The notes under the pieces are model-generated. The model was not told the DNA's origin, searched no databases, and saw nothing but the letters and a program-made list of their open reading frames with translations. From NCBI GenBank assembly GCA_902788315.1, contig CADAJS010000016.1, positions 1-64,000 on the forward strand: a stretch of 64,000 nt of DNA, in the 5' to 3' direction. The translations under genes and the position numbers were made by a program. This document shows, piece by piece, positions 18,149 to 26,411 of this stretch; position 1 is the stretch's first letter; every line of letters starts with the position of its first letter. Source of the stretch: an uncultured Bacteroidales bacterium (GTDB lineage: Bacteria; Bacteroidota; Bacteroidia; Bacteroidales; Bacteroidaceae).

Positions 18149-18529
18149 TCAGTTTATGGTAATAGGCTGGTTGTTGATGAAGTATTTCCCACGGGGAAGG
18201 CCGTTCAGCCAGTTAATACCTTTGGTGATGCGGACAGCCATATAGAGGGTGCCGGCCGACGTATAGATGGGCAATAGCTGGTCGTGCCCGCTGCGGATGC
18301 GCAGTGCGCGCCTCATCATCTTTATTTCCACAGGAAAGGGCGACATGCTCATCCGACGGTTTCGGAGGTCGAATTCGTGCAACGAACTGGCCGCCGCCAC
18401 AGTGTCGGAAGGCTGGGCCATGCGGGTGCGGAGGCCGTCGGCAACAGCCACAACAGGCAGGGCCATGGAACAGCACCACAGCAGCCAGCCACACAGCATC
18501 TTCGGTACAGACGATGTCTCTAATAGCAT
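18149..18529 (-). CDS. Small secreted protein resembling an isolated T9SS C-terminal tail
   Basis: This 126-residue protein has an N-terminal hydrophobic segment (about residues 8-28, ending VAVADG) compatible with a signal peptide. The last 45 residues read like a T9SS type A sorting domain, with LPIYTSAGTLYMAVRIT, LNGLPRGKYF and a final INNQPITIN, where typical tails end in a Gly-x-Tyr-Ile-x-Asn-Gly-Lys pattern. There is almost no room for a cargo domain. The start at 18529 is chosen because the promoter at 18551-18581 leaves a leader of only about 14 nt. It is the first gene of the long minus operon. The T9SS resemblance is my inference from pattern alone. Confidence 0.6.
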   Translation of the reverse strand: MLLETSSVPKMLCGWLLWCCSMALPVVAVADGLRTRMAQPSDTVAAASSLHEFDLRNRRMSMSPFPVEIKMMRRALRIRSGHDQLLPIYTSAGTLYMAVRITKGINWLNGLPRGKYFINNQPITIN

Positions 18530-18550
18530 GCAAACCCTTTTAACTAACCG

Positions 18551-18581
18551 CAAAGTTAGTGTAAATGCACGAAACAAGCAA
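18551..18581 (-). promoter_or_regulatory. Promoter of the 18529-10405 operon
   Basis: On the minus strand TTG (18579-18581) is followed after 20 bp by TAACTTTG (18558-18551). It fits the Bacteroidota consensus and would start transcription near 18543, just before the first ATG at 18529. No other promoter-like site or terminator is obvious until the hairpin at 10366-10399. Confidence 0.75.
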
Positions 18582-18680
18582 GCATTTGACGTAAAAAGTG
18601 AGAACACGGCACAATGTGGAACCCTAAGCAACATGCACCACCGTTTGTACAATTCGGAATCATACATGGCACGGGCTGCA

Positions 18681-18790
18681 TTCCATCCGACGGAGGAGCA
18701 CGTTCCATCCGACGGAGGAGCACGTTCCATCCGACGGAGGAGCACGTTCCATCTGACGGAGGAGCACGTTCCATCCGACGGAGGAGCACG
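18681..18790. repeat. Five-copy 22-bp tandem array (core GGAGCACGTTCC)
   Basis: Five head-to-tail 22-bp units run from 18681 to 18790. Copy 4 differs at one base (C to T) and the last core runs into non-repeat sequence. The core GGAGCACGTTCC repeats at 18695, 18717, 18739 and 18761, with a near-constant 10-bp linker. Shorter arrays with the same core and the same 22-bp period are at 36603-36658 and 54590-54645. It lies upstream of the promoter at 18551-18581. Confidence 0.92.
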
Positions 18791-18798
18791 CCATGGTC

Positions 18799-18812
18799 CG
18801 TGTCATGACACG
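18799..18812. repeat. Perfect 14-bp palindrome
   Basis: CGTGTCATGACACG equals its own reverse complement. It lies between the 22-bp array and the hairpin at 18813-18847. Confidence 0.7.
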
Positions 18813-18847
18813 CAGGAGGCCACGCCGAGATACGGCGTGGCCTCCTG
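18813..18847 (-). terminator. 15-bp GC-rich hairpin after the 51-residue gene
   Basis: The arms 18813-18827 and 18833-18847 pair perfectly around an AGATA loop (stem contains GGAGGCCACGCCG). On the minus strand it follows the stop codon at 18886 and probably ends that transcript, although no T-run follows. Confidence 0.65.
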
Positions 18848-18885
18848 ATATGAGTCGGGAACGACGTCCCGCTGGACGGCGAGGA

Positions 18886-19041
18886 TTATTCCTCGTCCCA
18901 GATGTCCCAGTCGTTCTTTTCAGGTGTGAGCACGGGTTCGTTGGGATCGGCACCCACGCCAGGCTGCAGCGAGAGGGCCAGCATCTCGGTGGCCTCGGCA
19001 GGAGCTGCCTGCATCTCGGGCCGGATATATGTCTTCTTCAT
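18886..19041 (-). CDS. 51-residue small protein, MKKTYIRPEM type
   Basis: This is a short intact frame of 51 residues. It begins MKKTYIRPEMQAAPAE, has a small central patch MLALSLQPGVG and ends in an acidic tail with NDWDIWDEE. There is no signal peptide or membrane segment. Short proteins with this layout (Lys-Lys-Thr-Tyr-Ile-x-Pro start, MLALS-like middle, acidic end) are, to my recollection, common in Prevotella and Bacteroides, but I know no function for them. It lies 70 bp downstream of the LamG/T9SS gene on the same strand and is followed by a hairpin. A peptide-precursor or small regulatory role is conceivable but unsupported. Confidence 0.65.
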   Translation of the reverse strand: MKKTYIRPEMQAAPAEATEMLALSLQPGVGADPNEPVLTPEKNDWDIWDEE

Positions 19042-19070
19042 AAGCTTTTTATTATTTCTGTTTGCTATCC

Positions 19071-19100
19071 CCCTCCACCCCGCGAAGGGGTGGGAGAGGG
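19071..19100. repeat. C-rich/G-rich hairpin
   Basis: CCACCCC (19075-19081), loop GCGAA and GGGGTGG (19087-19093) pair perfectly, with C-rich and G-rich flanks. It is one of four similar intergenic hairpins and lies between the T9SS gene and the 51-residue gene. Confidence 0.6.
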
Positions 19101-19111
19101 AGTCGGTTTCT

Positions 19112-21778
19112 TTACTTCAATACCTTCTTTCCGTTCACAATATAGATGCCCTTCACGGCCTTCCTTACGCGGCGACCTGCGAGGTCGAAGATCTCGTTCT
19201 CGACGGCAGCCTCCACGTTCTGGATGCACTCAACGCCCGTGGCGTCGCCGAAGGTGAGGGTCTTCACGCCGGCCGTGGGCACATCAAGCATCAGATAGCA
19301 CTTGCCAGGCTTCACAGTGGGCTGCTTGCCGTCCTCTACCTGATAGAAGGCCACCTGTCCGTTCAGGTTCTGCAGCACGTAGCTGCCTACAGGAGCCGGA
19401 GTGTCCTCATAGACACCCGTGAGCATGCCTTCGGTGGAGGTCACGCCCCTCATCTTTGTGCCGACAGTAGTGGCCGTAACGGCCTCCTTCGCATAAATGG
19501 CAACGGGAGTGTTGGCTGCAACGCTGTTGCCGAGCGACTGGAGAGCGAGCACGCCGTTGGCATCTGCGGAAATGACGACGCTGGCTTCCACTCCCTCGGG
19601 CAGAGTAACATTGAAGGGGCAGATGAACGTGGACCATCCCTCAGCAAACGAGAGAGTGACGGTCTCCTCCACCGCACTCACCTGGTCGGCAGCGAGCGGA
19701 GCAATCTCCACCGTGCTGTTGTACATCACCACCACACCGGTGATATCATAGTAGGCGTTCTCGGTGAAATCGGGCATGTCGGAGATCTTGAACGTATTGT
19801 ACGGCGTCACACTGGCTCCGTTGGCGTCGAAGAGCTTTCCGTCCGAATAGTAGAGGCCGGAGAGCGAGACGAGCGCACCCTGGTTGGCACCCGTGAGCTG
19901 GCCGGGAGCCGTGGTCACAGCAGGCACTTCCATACCGGGAGTGACCACGAGACCATCATTCGCAGCAGTGAGTTCGGTGAGTTCACCCAGGTTCTTGTAG
20001 AGCACCAGGTTGCAGAGCACTGTGCCAGAGAGACAGTCGCCCTGGTTGAAACCATGGCCCTTCTGATAGCCCACGATGCCCAGGCCATTGCCATCGGTCA
20101 GATAGAACTGGTTGCCGTTCACGCCGCTCACATACCAGTCCTTGATGGTCAGCTTCACCTCGGCATTGGTAGTGGTGGCAGCCTCCTGCAGTTCGGCAAT
20201 CGTGCTGTAGGTGGGAGTGGGATCAGGTTCCTCGAGCGAAACGAATTCGTAGCCTTCATACTTATACAGGCAAGGCAGCACGGCATTCGACTGCTCCGTA
20301 GCGTAGGAACCATAGGAACCGTAGCCCACACTGTACTGGATATACTTGTTCACGTTCAGGTTGATGATAGTCACGGTGCCGTCCTCATTGAACTGTGCGC
20401 CCCAGTCGAGACCCTCAGCGGTCTCGTCCGTCTCGACGTTGAAACTGTTATACGTGCCCTTCTGCTGCAGATAGCGTCCGAAGATGTCGGTGATGCGGGC
20501 GCCCGTCTGAGCGAGTGCAAGGGTAAAATCGCAGTCGCGCGAAGCGAGCTGGAGCGTGCCGTCCTTCTCGGTGGCATCGAGAGCCGGGAGGTATCCGTAG
20601 GTCTTCGTGGCATCGAGGGGCTGAGCCACCTTGACCGTACCGTCCACCATGGCTCCCATCACGTAGGCACCGCCCTGGGCTATCTGGTTCATGGTGGTCA
20701 CCTTCGTATAGTTGAAGACCTTCTTCGTCGTGAAGACGTACTCGGCAGAGGTCATCTCGCTGGGATTGTCATCGTCGTCATAGGCAATGGCCTTCAGGGT
20801 CGCAGAGGAGCTGATGGCGATGGGCTCTGTGTAGAGCGTACCCGTAGCATCGTTAGGCTCCGAGCCGTCCAGCGTATAGTAGATGGTACCGTAGCTCTTG
20901 CTGGTCAGCGTGACGGTCTGCTCGCCCTCGTATGTGCCCGAGGCCAGGGAAATCTTCGGACGGTTCTGGTAGGCCGGACTGTTGGCGCGCTCCGTCTGGG
21001 CTGCCACAGCCTGCCACAGGGCACCGGCCTCGGTGGCATCGAGGGCCTTGTCGTAGGCGCGGGCAATCACGAGGTCGCCCGTCCAGCCCTGGCCGCCGCC
21101 GTTGGGATCGGCATCACCACCCAGACAGAACCAGTTGCAGGTACCAGTAGCAAAGTTGAAGTTGCCAGCCACATCGATGGACTTCTTCAACTCACCATTC
21201 ACATAGATGTTGGCCTTGTTCTCCTCCTTGTTCCAAACGCCAATCACGTGATAATAGATGTCCGACTGGGGCACCACGCCACTGTTACACCAGTTCCACT
21301 TGCTCTTGCCATCAGTGCTCACATTGGGCAGGAAGGTGAGCTCATTCTGGCGCGCACCGCTTATCTTGGACACGAGGAAGCCCGTGCCACCGCCCTGCAT
21401 GGCACTGAAACACTTGGCCTCGGCATCGAGGATGGTGCCATCATAGTGCCCCATCAGCAGCATCTCCAAGCTGTGACCATCGGCCAGAGCAGCACGGATA
21501 GGGCTGTCTGCATCGTTATAGTCCACCTTGTACCAGCCGGTACAGGTTTTGCTCCAGGGATTGGTAAATGAAGCCACATAGCGACCGAAGGCATCATCGT
21601 AGGCAACGGTGATTCCTGAACCGTTTTTCTCCACCGGGTTCTTCATCGTGGAGAGGTCCACGGCGGTACCGTCGGCCTGGAACTGCACGTCCAGAATGTC
21701 GGCGGCGGGGATTCGCTGTGCCGAGGCAGTCATGCAGGCCACGGACAGGGCAAGGGTGTAAAAGAGTTTCTTTCTCAT
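19112..21778 (-). CDS. Secreted LamG-like/chitobiase-C-like protein with T9SS sorting tail
   Basis: This 888-residue protein has a signal peptide (MRKKLFYTLALSVACMTASA). An N-terminal LamG/concanavalin-like sandwich follows (about 25-245, with VIGVWNKEENKANIYVNGE and GDLVIARAYDKAL). Next is a CHB_HEX_C_1-type Ig fold (about 265-340, TIYYTLDGSEPNDATGTLY), then several beta-rich regions, including an OB-fold-like stretch around 530-660. The C-terminal tail IFDLAGRRVRKAVKG to VNGKKVLK is a T9SS type A sorting signal, so it should be exported across the outer membrane and anchored to the surface. LamG and chitobiase-C modules suggest glycan or protein binding; no catalytic domain is recognised. 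Neighbours are the AraC-type membrane regulator upstream and the 51-residue gene downstream. Confidence 0.88.
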   Translation of the reverse strand: MRKKLFYTLALSVACMTASAQRIPAADILDVQFQADGTAVDLSTMKNPVEKNGSGITVAYDDAFGRYVASFTNPWSKTCTGWYKVDYNDADSPIRAALADGHSLEMLLMGHYDGTILDAEAKCFSAMQGGGTGFLVSKISGARQNELTFLPNVSTDGKSKWNWCNSGVVPQSDIYYHVIGVWNKEENKANIYVNGELKKSIDVAGNFNFATGTCNWFCLGGDADPNGGGQGWTGDLVIARAYDKALDATEAGALWQAVAAQTERANSPAYQNRPKISLASGTYEGEQTVTLTSKSYGTIYYTLDGSEPNDATGTLYTEPIAISSSATLKAIAYDDDDNPSEMTSAEYVFTTKKVFNYTKVTTMNQIAQGGAYVMGAMVDGTVKVAQPLDATKTYGYLPALDATEKDGTLQLASRDCDFTLALAQTGARITDIFGRYLQQKGTYNSFNVETDETAEGLDWGAQFNEDGTVTIINLNVNKYIQYSVGYGSYGSYATEQSNAVLPCLYKYEGYEFVSLEEPDPTPTYSTIAELQEAATTTNAEVKLTIKDWYVSGVNGNQFYLTDGNGLGIVGYQKGHGFNQGDCLSGTVLCNLVLYKNLGELTELTAANDGLVVTPGMEVPAVTTAPGQLTGANQGALVSLSGLYYSDGKLFDANGASVTPYNTFKISDMPDFTENAYYDITGVVVMYNSTVEIAPLAADQVSAVEETVTLSFAEGWSTFICPFNVTLPEGVEASVVISADANGVLALQSLGNSVAANTPVAIYAKEAVTATTVGTKMRGVTSTEGMLTGVYEDTPAPVGSYVLQNLNGQVAFYQVEDGKQPTVKPGKCYLMLDVPTAGVKTLTFGDATGVECIQNVEAAVENEIFDLAGRRVRKAVKGIYIVNGKKVLK

Positions 21779-21845
21779 ACGATTTTGTTTAAGGGTTAAT
21801 ACTGTTGTTCGTGTTTTCTTTATTCTATTTAAGGAAATGTTGGAA

Positions 21846-22967
21846 TTATTGGAGGTGCGCCCGCTGACGGGCCACATTGCGTTCGAGATATTCGTCGAGG
21901 GTGATGCCCTCCGACTTGTAGAAGCAGGAACGGGCAGTCTTCACAGTGCCCAGCCCGGTGAGTACGGCATCGGGCACGGTGGTCACCTCGCCTCGGCGGA
22001 TGCGCTGCTTCAGTTCCTCGAGCCGATAACGATTGATGTATTCGTGTACGTTATTGTATCCCTGACTGCGCAGGCATTGCAACATCAGGTGACGGTTGAT
22101 GCCCACCTCGCGGCACAGGCGGTCGCGCCCGAAGGAACTCTCCATCCAGGCCTCGGGATGGTGCTGCATCCAGTATTCGGTACGGTGGAATCGTTGCAGA
22201 TTGGCTTCGTTGAAGTCGTCTTCCTCACTCTCGGAGTCCGGTGCTGGTGCAGGCTCCTCCTCGACAATCTTGATAGAGGGCTGAGGGAGCTCGAGCGCAA
22301 TGGTCTCCAGCGTGCGAAACACCAGATAGAGATTCAGTATGGTGAAGATGAGATGATAGACCATCAGAAGTGTGATGTCATAGAAGAGCACCACGTAAAA
22401 ATAGAATACCACAGAAAGGCCAAGTGCCGTACAGTAGGCCAGAAGATAGCGGGGCACATCGGCATGACGGGCCAACTGACGAGGCAGACGGAAGATATTG
22501 ATGATATAATACAGGCTAAGCCCCACTGCTGCCAGACGGCACATGACATCGACCGAGAGCAGATGGTCCATCACCTCGCCCCACGACATCAGGAAGACAA
22601 TGCCGTGATTATATGGCAACGTAAGTGCATAGATGCCATAGAGGATGATGATGGGCAGAGCATAGCCCCACATACGTTCCCACTGGAGAAAGCCAGGCAT
22701 GGGAATGCTCAGCGGATAAATACTCTGAAGGAAGATACCGGCCAGGAAGGCAAGCAGCACCACTGGGTTCAGAATACCCGGAGGAAAGGTGGCAATGGTA
22801 TCGGAGAAGAGGGCCTCGCCCAGGAGAATAAAACCGAAGATGCCGTTTACCCACGCCAACGTAAGGTATTGCACGCGGTGACGTGCATACAGTGCCATCA
22901 CACTGGCCGCCAACAACTGGGCTGTAGCACAGCATGAGAAGATTACCAAAATCGCGCGTAACGACAT
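21846..22967 (-). CDS. Membrane-anchored AraC-type transcriptional regulator
   Basis: This 373-residue protein has about seven transmembrane segments in residues 1-225 and a charged linker (about 235-255, rich in Glu, Pro and Asp). A C-terminal AraC/XylS-like helix-turn-helix region follows (about 265-370, with LCREVGINRHLMLQCLRSQGY, YRLEELKQRI and FYKSEGITLDEYLERN). DNA binding directly from an inner-membrane sensor is unusual and is known in Bacteroidota. It is a monocistronic gene on the same strand as the LamG/T9SS gene, 67 bp upstream of it, so that gene is the likeliest target; the DUF4493 locus is also possible. Confidence 0.85.
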   Translation of the reverse strand: MSLRAILVIFSCCATAQLLAASVMALYARHRVQYLTLAWVNGIFGFILLGEALFSDTIATFPPGILNPVVLLAFLAGIFLQSIYPLSIPMPGFLQWERMWGYALPIIILYGIYALTLPYNHGIVFLMSWGEVMDHLLSVDVMCRLAAVGLSLYYIINIFRLPRQLARHADVPRYLLAYCTALGLSVVFYFYVVLFYDITLLMVYHLIFTILNLYLVFRTLETIALELPQPSIKIVEEEPAPAPDSESEEDDFNEANLQRFHRTEYWMQHHPEAWMESSFGRDRLCREVGINRHLMLQCLRSQGYNNVHEYINRYRLEELKQRIRRGEVTTVPDAVLTGLGTVKTARSCFYKSEGITLDEYLERNVARQRAHLQ

Positions 22968-22986
22968 TCTCTTACGTTTTCCGCAG

Positions 22987-22994
22987 CAAAATTA
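22987..22994 (-). promoter_or_regulatory. Probable -7 box of the AraC-type regulator gene
   Basis: The minus strand reads TAATTTTG here, matching TAnnTTTG, and would start transcription about 10 bp before the ATG at 22967. No TTG lies at the usual distance, so the assignment is tentative. Confidence 0.45.
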
Positions 22995-23111
22995 CAAAAA
23001 CATATTCAAATGTCACACCACTTACTGCATATTTTATCGTAAAAAGTGCAATAAGAGGTAAATACGACAAGAGGATCCGACCATCAGAAACGCAGGACGC
23101 CTTATCGGAAA

Positions 23112-24860
23112 TCAGAAGACCACCTTGCGGCAGCGGCCGTCGGCATCACGAACAATATGGACACCCTTGGAGGGACGGGAGAGGCGCTGGCCACCGAGGC
23201 TGTACACCTCCTCTTGTCCAGGCGATTGCGGTAGGTCGATATCGTGGACATACGTGGTGTTGCCCCAATCATCGATAAAGGCCGACCGCACCTTGACTCC
23301 TGCCACGCCTGCCGGTGGCGTGATGTAGGCGGTGAAAGCGTTGAGGGTGGCTGAGGCAGCGCCCAGCTGGAGAGCGCCAATGGAATTAACGATGCCATAC
23401 AGGCCGCTCATGGAGAATCCGGCGGTAAAGTTAGAGGTCATCTGCCAGTCGGCATAGCTGTCGCCATGGGGGGAGGCGGCGGTGCCATATCCCGAGGCGG
23501 GCGTGATGGTCTGGGATTCGGCAGCAGGGAGGTCGATATCGGTCCACGACGGGTCGGTCACCGGCTGTCCGAGATGGAGGATATAGGGCTGGAAGGCCTG
23601 AATACGCCCGGTCGTAATCTGTCGGAAGAAGAGTGTATAACCGTCCTTCGCATTATAGGTGACGGAGGATAGCTGCGCCACCCAGTCGTCCTCGGACGAA
23701 CGGCCCGTCAGCGCCTGAACCGTGGTGGCAAAGGGGAGGGCCAGGGTGCTGTACCCCTGCAGGAAGGTGCGGTGCAGGGTGACAGTCTCATAGAGGTCGA
23801 CATCATACTGGGAACTGGTGGGCTCCAGGGTGATGACGTTGGGTTTCTGCTCAAACACGGCGTAATAGGTGACGACGGTGGGACTGCTGGAACTCTCAGA
23901 GTCGTATGTGTAGGCGGGCGTTTGGAAGTCGGGGTCGGTGCTGACGTATGTAGCATCAGAGAGGTCGCGCTTCCAGCCGACGAAGGCATATCGCTTGTTG
24001 GGAACGGCACGATAGTAGGCTGTGGCGCTGGCATTAGAAGCCGTGGTAACACCGCTGTTCTTCGTGTCGGACGTCGCCGTGGCTGCATCAAAGGAGGTGA
24101 AGCTCACGTAGGCCGAACCGCCGTCGGTGGCACCGGCCGTCGCACGAGTGTAATAAGTAGTCTGGCCCACGCCAGTAACCTGGAACGTGACGGTCTTGCC
24201 ATTCATGGTCAGCGTCACGGTGCCGGTGTGTGTGCCTGCACTGGTGGGGGTGAAGGTGACAGGGATAGCCTGGTTCTCGCCCGTGGCTCCCACGGTGGTC
24301 GGGGTAACGGTGAAGTTCGGGTCGGTGCATGTGCCCGTCACCTGCTGATTGTAGGTAGTGTTATTATAGTTAATCTGCGCGTTGAGGCTGGAACTGCGGC
24401 GGTTGGTGACGGTACCGAAGTCAAGCGTAGTGGTCGAAGTGGAAAGGGTGGTGGCGCGGGTTACCTTGACGTTACTATAAAATTTCCTTAATGTAGCACC
24501 GGTTTTTGTTATAAAACGGATGTGAGTAACATCTGTGGTAATACTGTGAGTCTTTGTTGTATTGCTCGTCGAGACATCATCATGTGCCAAGTCGGACCAA
24601 TTGCTACCGCCATCCGTAGATGTCTGAACATAAATACCGCCCAAACCAGGTATCCCCAAAAAGGTGTTAGTATATACTTGGTATGTTAAAGTTGCTCCTG
24701 GCCCTGAAAGTGCCATAGCGGGACCATCAGCAATAGTATTTAATTCACCACCGGCATTTTCCAGCACATAGCTGGTGGTTTCTCCCCAGGCACGTGCATT
24801 TATGCTCGCCATGCCGAGGGCAAGTATCAATAGGATTCTATGTAGTATATGATGTCTCAT
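23112..24860 (-). CDS. Secreted beta-rich protein with Ig-like domains and T9SS-type tail
   Basis: This 582-residue protein has a signal peptide (ending NARA, about residue 24). The N-terminal region (25-135) looks like a discoidin/jelly-roll type domain (TSTDGGSNWSDLAHDD, HIRFITKTGATLRKFYSNVKV). An ASPM/DUF1573-like Ig domain follows (about 140-235, TLDFGTVTNRRSSSLNAQI, IPVTFTPTSAGTHTGTVTL), then a repeat-type segment with YAFVGWKRDLSDATY. It ends in VYSLGGQRLSRPSKGVHIV and a basic tail, a T9SS type A pattern. It is the last gene of the DUF4493/PCMD array, 7 bp after the previous one, and is probably its surface-exported member. Coding DNA at 24470-24840 is clearly more AT-rich than the rest. 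Confidence 0.8.
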   Translation of the reverse strand: MRHHILHRILLILALGMASINARAWGETTSYVLENAGGELNTIADGPAMALSGPGATLTYQVYTNTFLGIPGLGGIYVQTSTDGGSNWSDLAHDDVSTSNTTKTHSITTDVTHIRFITKTGATLRKFYSNVKVTRATTLSTSTTTLDFGTVTNRRSSSLNAQINYNNTTYNQQVTGTCTDPNFTVTPTTVGATGENQAIPVTFTPTSAGTHTGTVTLTMNGKTVTFQVTGVGQTTYYTRATAGATDGGSAYVSFTSFDAATATSDTKNSGVTTASNASATAYYRAVPNKRYAFVGWKRDLSDATYVSTDPDFQTPAYTYDSESSSSPTVVTYYAVFEQKPNVITLEPTSSQYDVDLYETVTLHRTFLQGYSTLALPFATTVQALTGRSSEDDWVAQLSSVTYNAKDGYTLFFRQITTGRIQAFQPYILHLGQPVTDPSWTDIDLPAAESQTITPASGYGTAASPHGDSYADWQMTSNFTAGFSMSGLYGIVNSIGALQLGAASATLNAFTAYITPPAGVAGVKVRSAFIDDWGNTTYVHDIDLPQSPGQEEVYSLGGQRLSRPSKGVHIVRDADGRCRKVVF

Positions 24861-24867
24861 TACTGTC

Positions 24868-25611
24868 TTAATCGAATGTTCCGCTATAGTTGCCGTCGGC
24901 CACTGGGATGATTACGCCTGTGGCTGGGTTTGCCTTGAGTGTGATGGTGGTGTTATAGCCAGCCTGGACATCCACGTAGCCGGTGGAATGTGGCATATCT
25001 GTGGCATGACTGCCTGCAAGTGCGCTGGCCGTGATGGTGTAGGCCAAGGCTCCACTGGCAGGAATGACGAAGTAGCAATCCTCCTCGGTCGAGTGAAGAG
25101 TAATAGAGCGCTCGCCATCGGAAAGCGTGAGGACTGGACTCTCATAAAGACTGCTGAACGACTCATCGACAGCCATCGTCAGGCGAGCATTCTTGGGCTT
25201 CCCCAGGGTGATTGCCACGGACTGAGTCTCGTTGACATCGATGGAGAAAGCCTCGGAGGTACCGCGGTACCAGGGACGTCCATTGCCACGGTTGGCTTCC
25301 TCATGGTTGTCTGCCGTCAGCGTATAGGTGCCGGCATTCACCTGGGCAGTGCCATCGGCAGCAACATCCAACACGAGGTCTGTGACCACCGCGCCACTGA
25401 TTGTCGTTCCGCTGAGGGTGAAGGAATATTTCGAGAGGTCGGCAACGGGGGCCTCGGCTCTCGTATGGAGTTCCGTGAAGACCTGGGCATCGTCAAGCGA
25501 CAGGACAATCGTAGCAGGGCCGTCGGCCACGGGCTGTTCATCGCGGTCGTGCTGGCAAGCACACAGGCTGAGTGCTGCAAGGCTGAGGATTATGGTGGTG
25601 AGTCTTTTCAA
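24868..25611 (-). CDS. DUF4493-type surface lipoprotein (paralogue 6)
   Basis: This 247-residue lipoprotein has its signal ending LSLCAC (Cys19), followed by acidic residues (QHDRDEQP), a pattern that sends lipoproteins to the surface in Bacteroidota. Two beta-sandwich domains are inferred. The first runs to about residue 130 and includes the repeated motif AGTYTLTADNHEEANRGNG. The second begins near KNARLTMAVDESF and ends with GYNTTITLKANPATG. It belongs with the DUF4493 group because the paralogues in this operon share the order lipobox, basic TRA segment, GTYT strand and FxxxY strand. Function unknown. Confidence 0.72.
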   Translation of the reverse strand: MKRLTTIILSLAALSLCACQHDRDEQPVADGPATIVLSLDDAQVFTELHTRAEAPVADLSKYSFTLSGTTISGAVVTDLVLDVAADGTAQVNAGTYTLTADNHEEANRGNGRPWYRGTSEAFSIDVNETQSVAITLGKPKNARLTMAVDESFSSLYESPVLTLSDGERSITLHSTEEDCYFVIPASGALAYTITASALAGSHATDMPHSTGYVDVQAGYNTTITLKANPATGVIIPVADGNYSGTFD

Positions 25612-25639
25612 TGTTCTATGAACTTATAGGATAAATGGT

Positions 25640-26398
25640 TCATGTGCCACTGGTGGCATCAATGGTTATATCGGACTCGGCATCCCCCTCGAACTCGTTA
25701 TCGCAGGTGAGGCTGACTGAGAGTATGCCATAAATGTCCGACTTGATCTTCAGTGTGGAGACGGTAGCGGCATCACCCAAGGTTAGCGTCGCAGGAGCGG
25801 TGGTCTTGGTCTCTTCGCCAATGGTGTAAGTAATCGCATAGGTGAGGCTGCTTCTGGGGGAGAAGAAGGCTTCATTGGCCAGTGTGCCGTCGTCATATGC
25901 AAAGGTAAGCGTCTTGGGCGACGTGATGGTCAGGGCATTGATGATGCCGGAGAACTCGGAGTAGTCCAGACGAAACTTGGCATTGAATGCCCGGCCACAA
26001 GCTACATGTACGTAAGCAGTGCCGCCCGCAGAAACCTCGATGCCCGAAGTCGAACCCATGTGGTAGGCATCACCCCAACCGTCCTTTGCGGCATTGGCTG
26101 CATTGATATCGTCGTAGTTGCGAACAGTGACGGAGTATGTGCCGGGGTTGAACGCACGGGTGCCCAGCTCGCTCCCTATCTGCTGGTCGTACAGAGTCTC
26201 TGTACCATCGGAGACCACAGCATACCATGTTTCAATATCAGCCACATCCCGTACGGCACGTGTGCTCGCATCATCATCTGCCGTGAGCCGCACCTGGATA
26301 TAGCCCTTGTCGGCAGGGGCAAGGCTGGTGTCTTGCTGGCAGTTCTCCAGAAAGAGGACTGTAACGAAGCAGAGCAATATGGTCGTAATCTTTTTCAA
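25640..26398 (-). CDS. DUF4493-type surface lipoprotein (paralogue 5)
   Basis: This 252-residue lipoprotein has its signal ending FLENC (Cys20), then QQDTS. It carries the family segments GYIQVRLTADDDASTRAV, NPGTYSVTVRNYDDINAAN and AYVHVACGRAFNAKFRLDYSEF, the last being the start of the second beta-sandwich. The C-terminal strands contain KSDIYGILSVSL. It sits 13 bp after paralogue 4 and 28 bp before paralogue 6, all co-directional. Its role in the surface complex cannot be named. Confidence 0.75.
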   Translation of the reverse strand: MKKITTILLCFVTVLFLENCQQDTSLAPADKGYIQVRLTADDDASTRAVRDVADIETWYAVVSDGTETLYDQQIGSELGTRAFNPGTYSVTVRNYDDINAANAAKDGWGDAYHMGSTSGIEVSAGGTAYVHVACGRAFNAKFRLDYSEFSGIINALTITSPKTLTFAYDDGTLANEAFFSPRSSLTYAITYTIGEETKTTAPATLTLGDAATVSTLKIKSDIYGILSVSLTCDNEFEGDAESDITIDATSGT

Positions 26399-26411
26399 TT
26401 GTTCAGGATAT

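Noticed and set aside
18681-18790. Possible CRISPR array
   Set aside because: The linkers are only 10 bp, nearly identical within this array, and no cas genes lie in the window. Spacer-like unique sequence is absent.
18902-21571. Open frame of about 890 codons on the plus strand
   Set aside because: It lies opposite the LamG/T9SS gene, which has a signal peptide, recognisable domains and a sorting tail. The plus-strand product has none.
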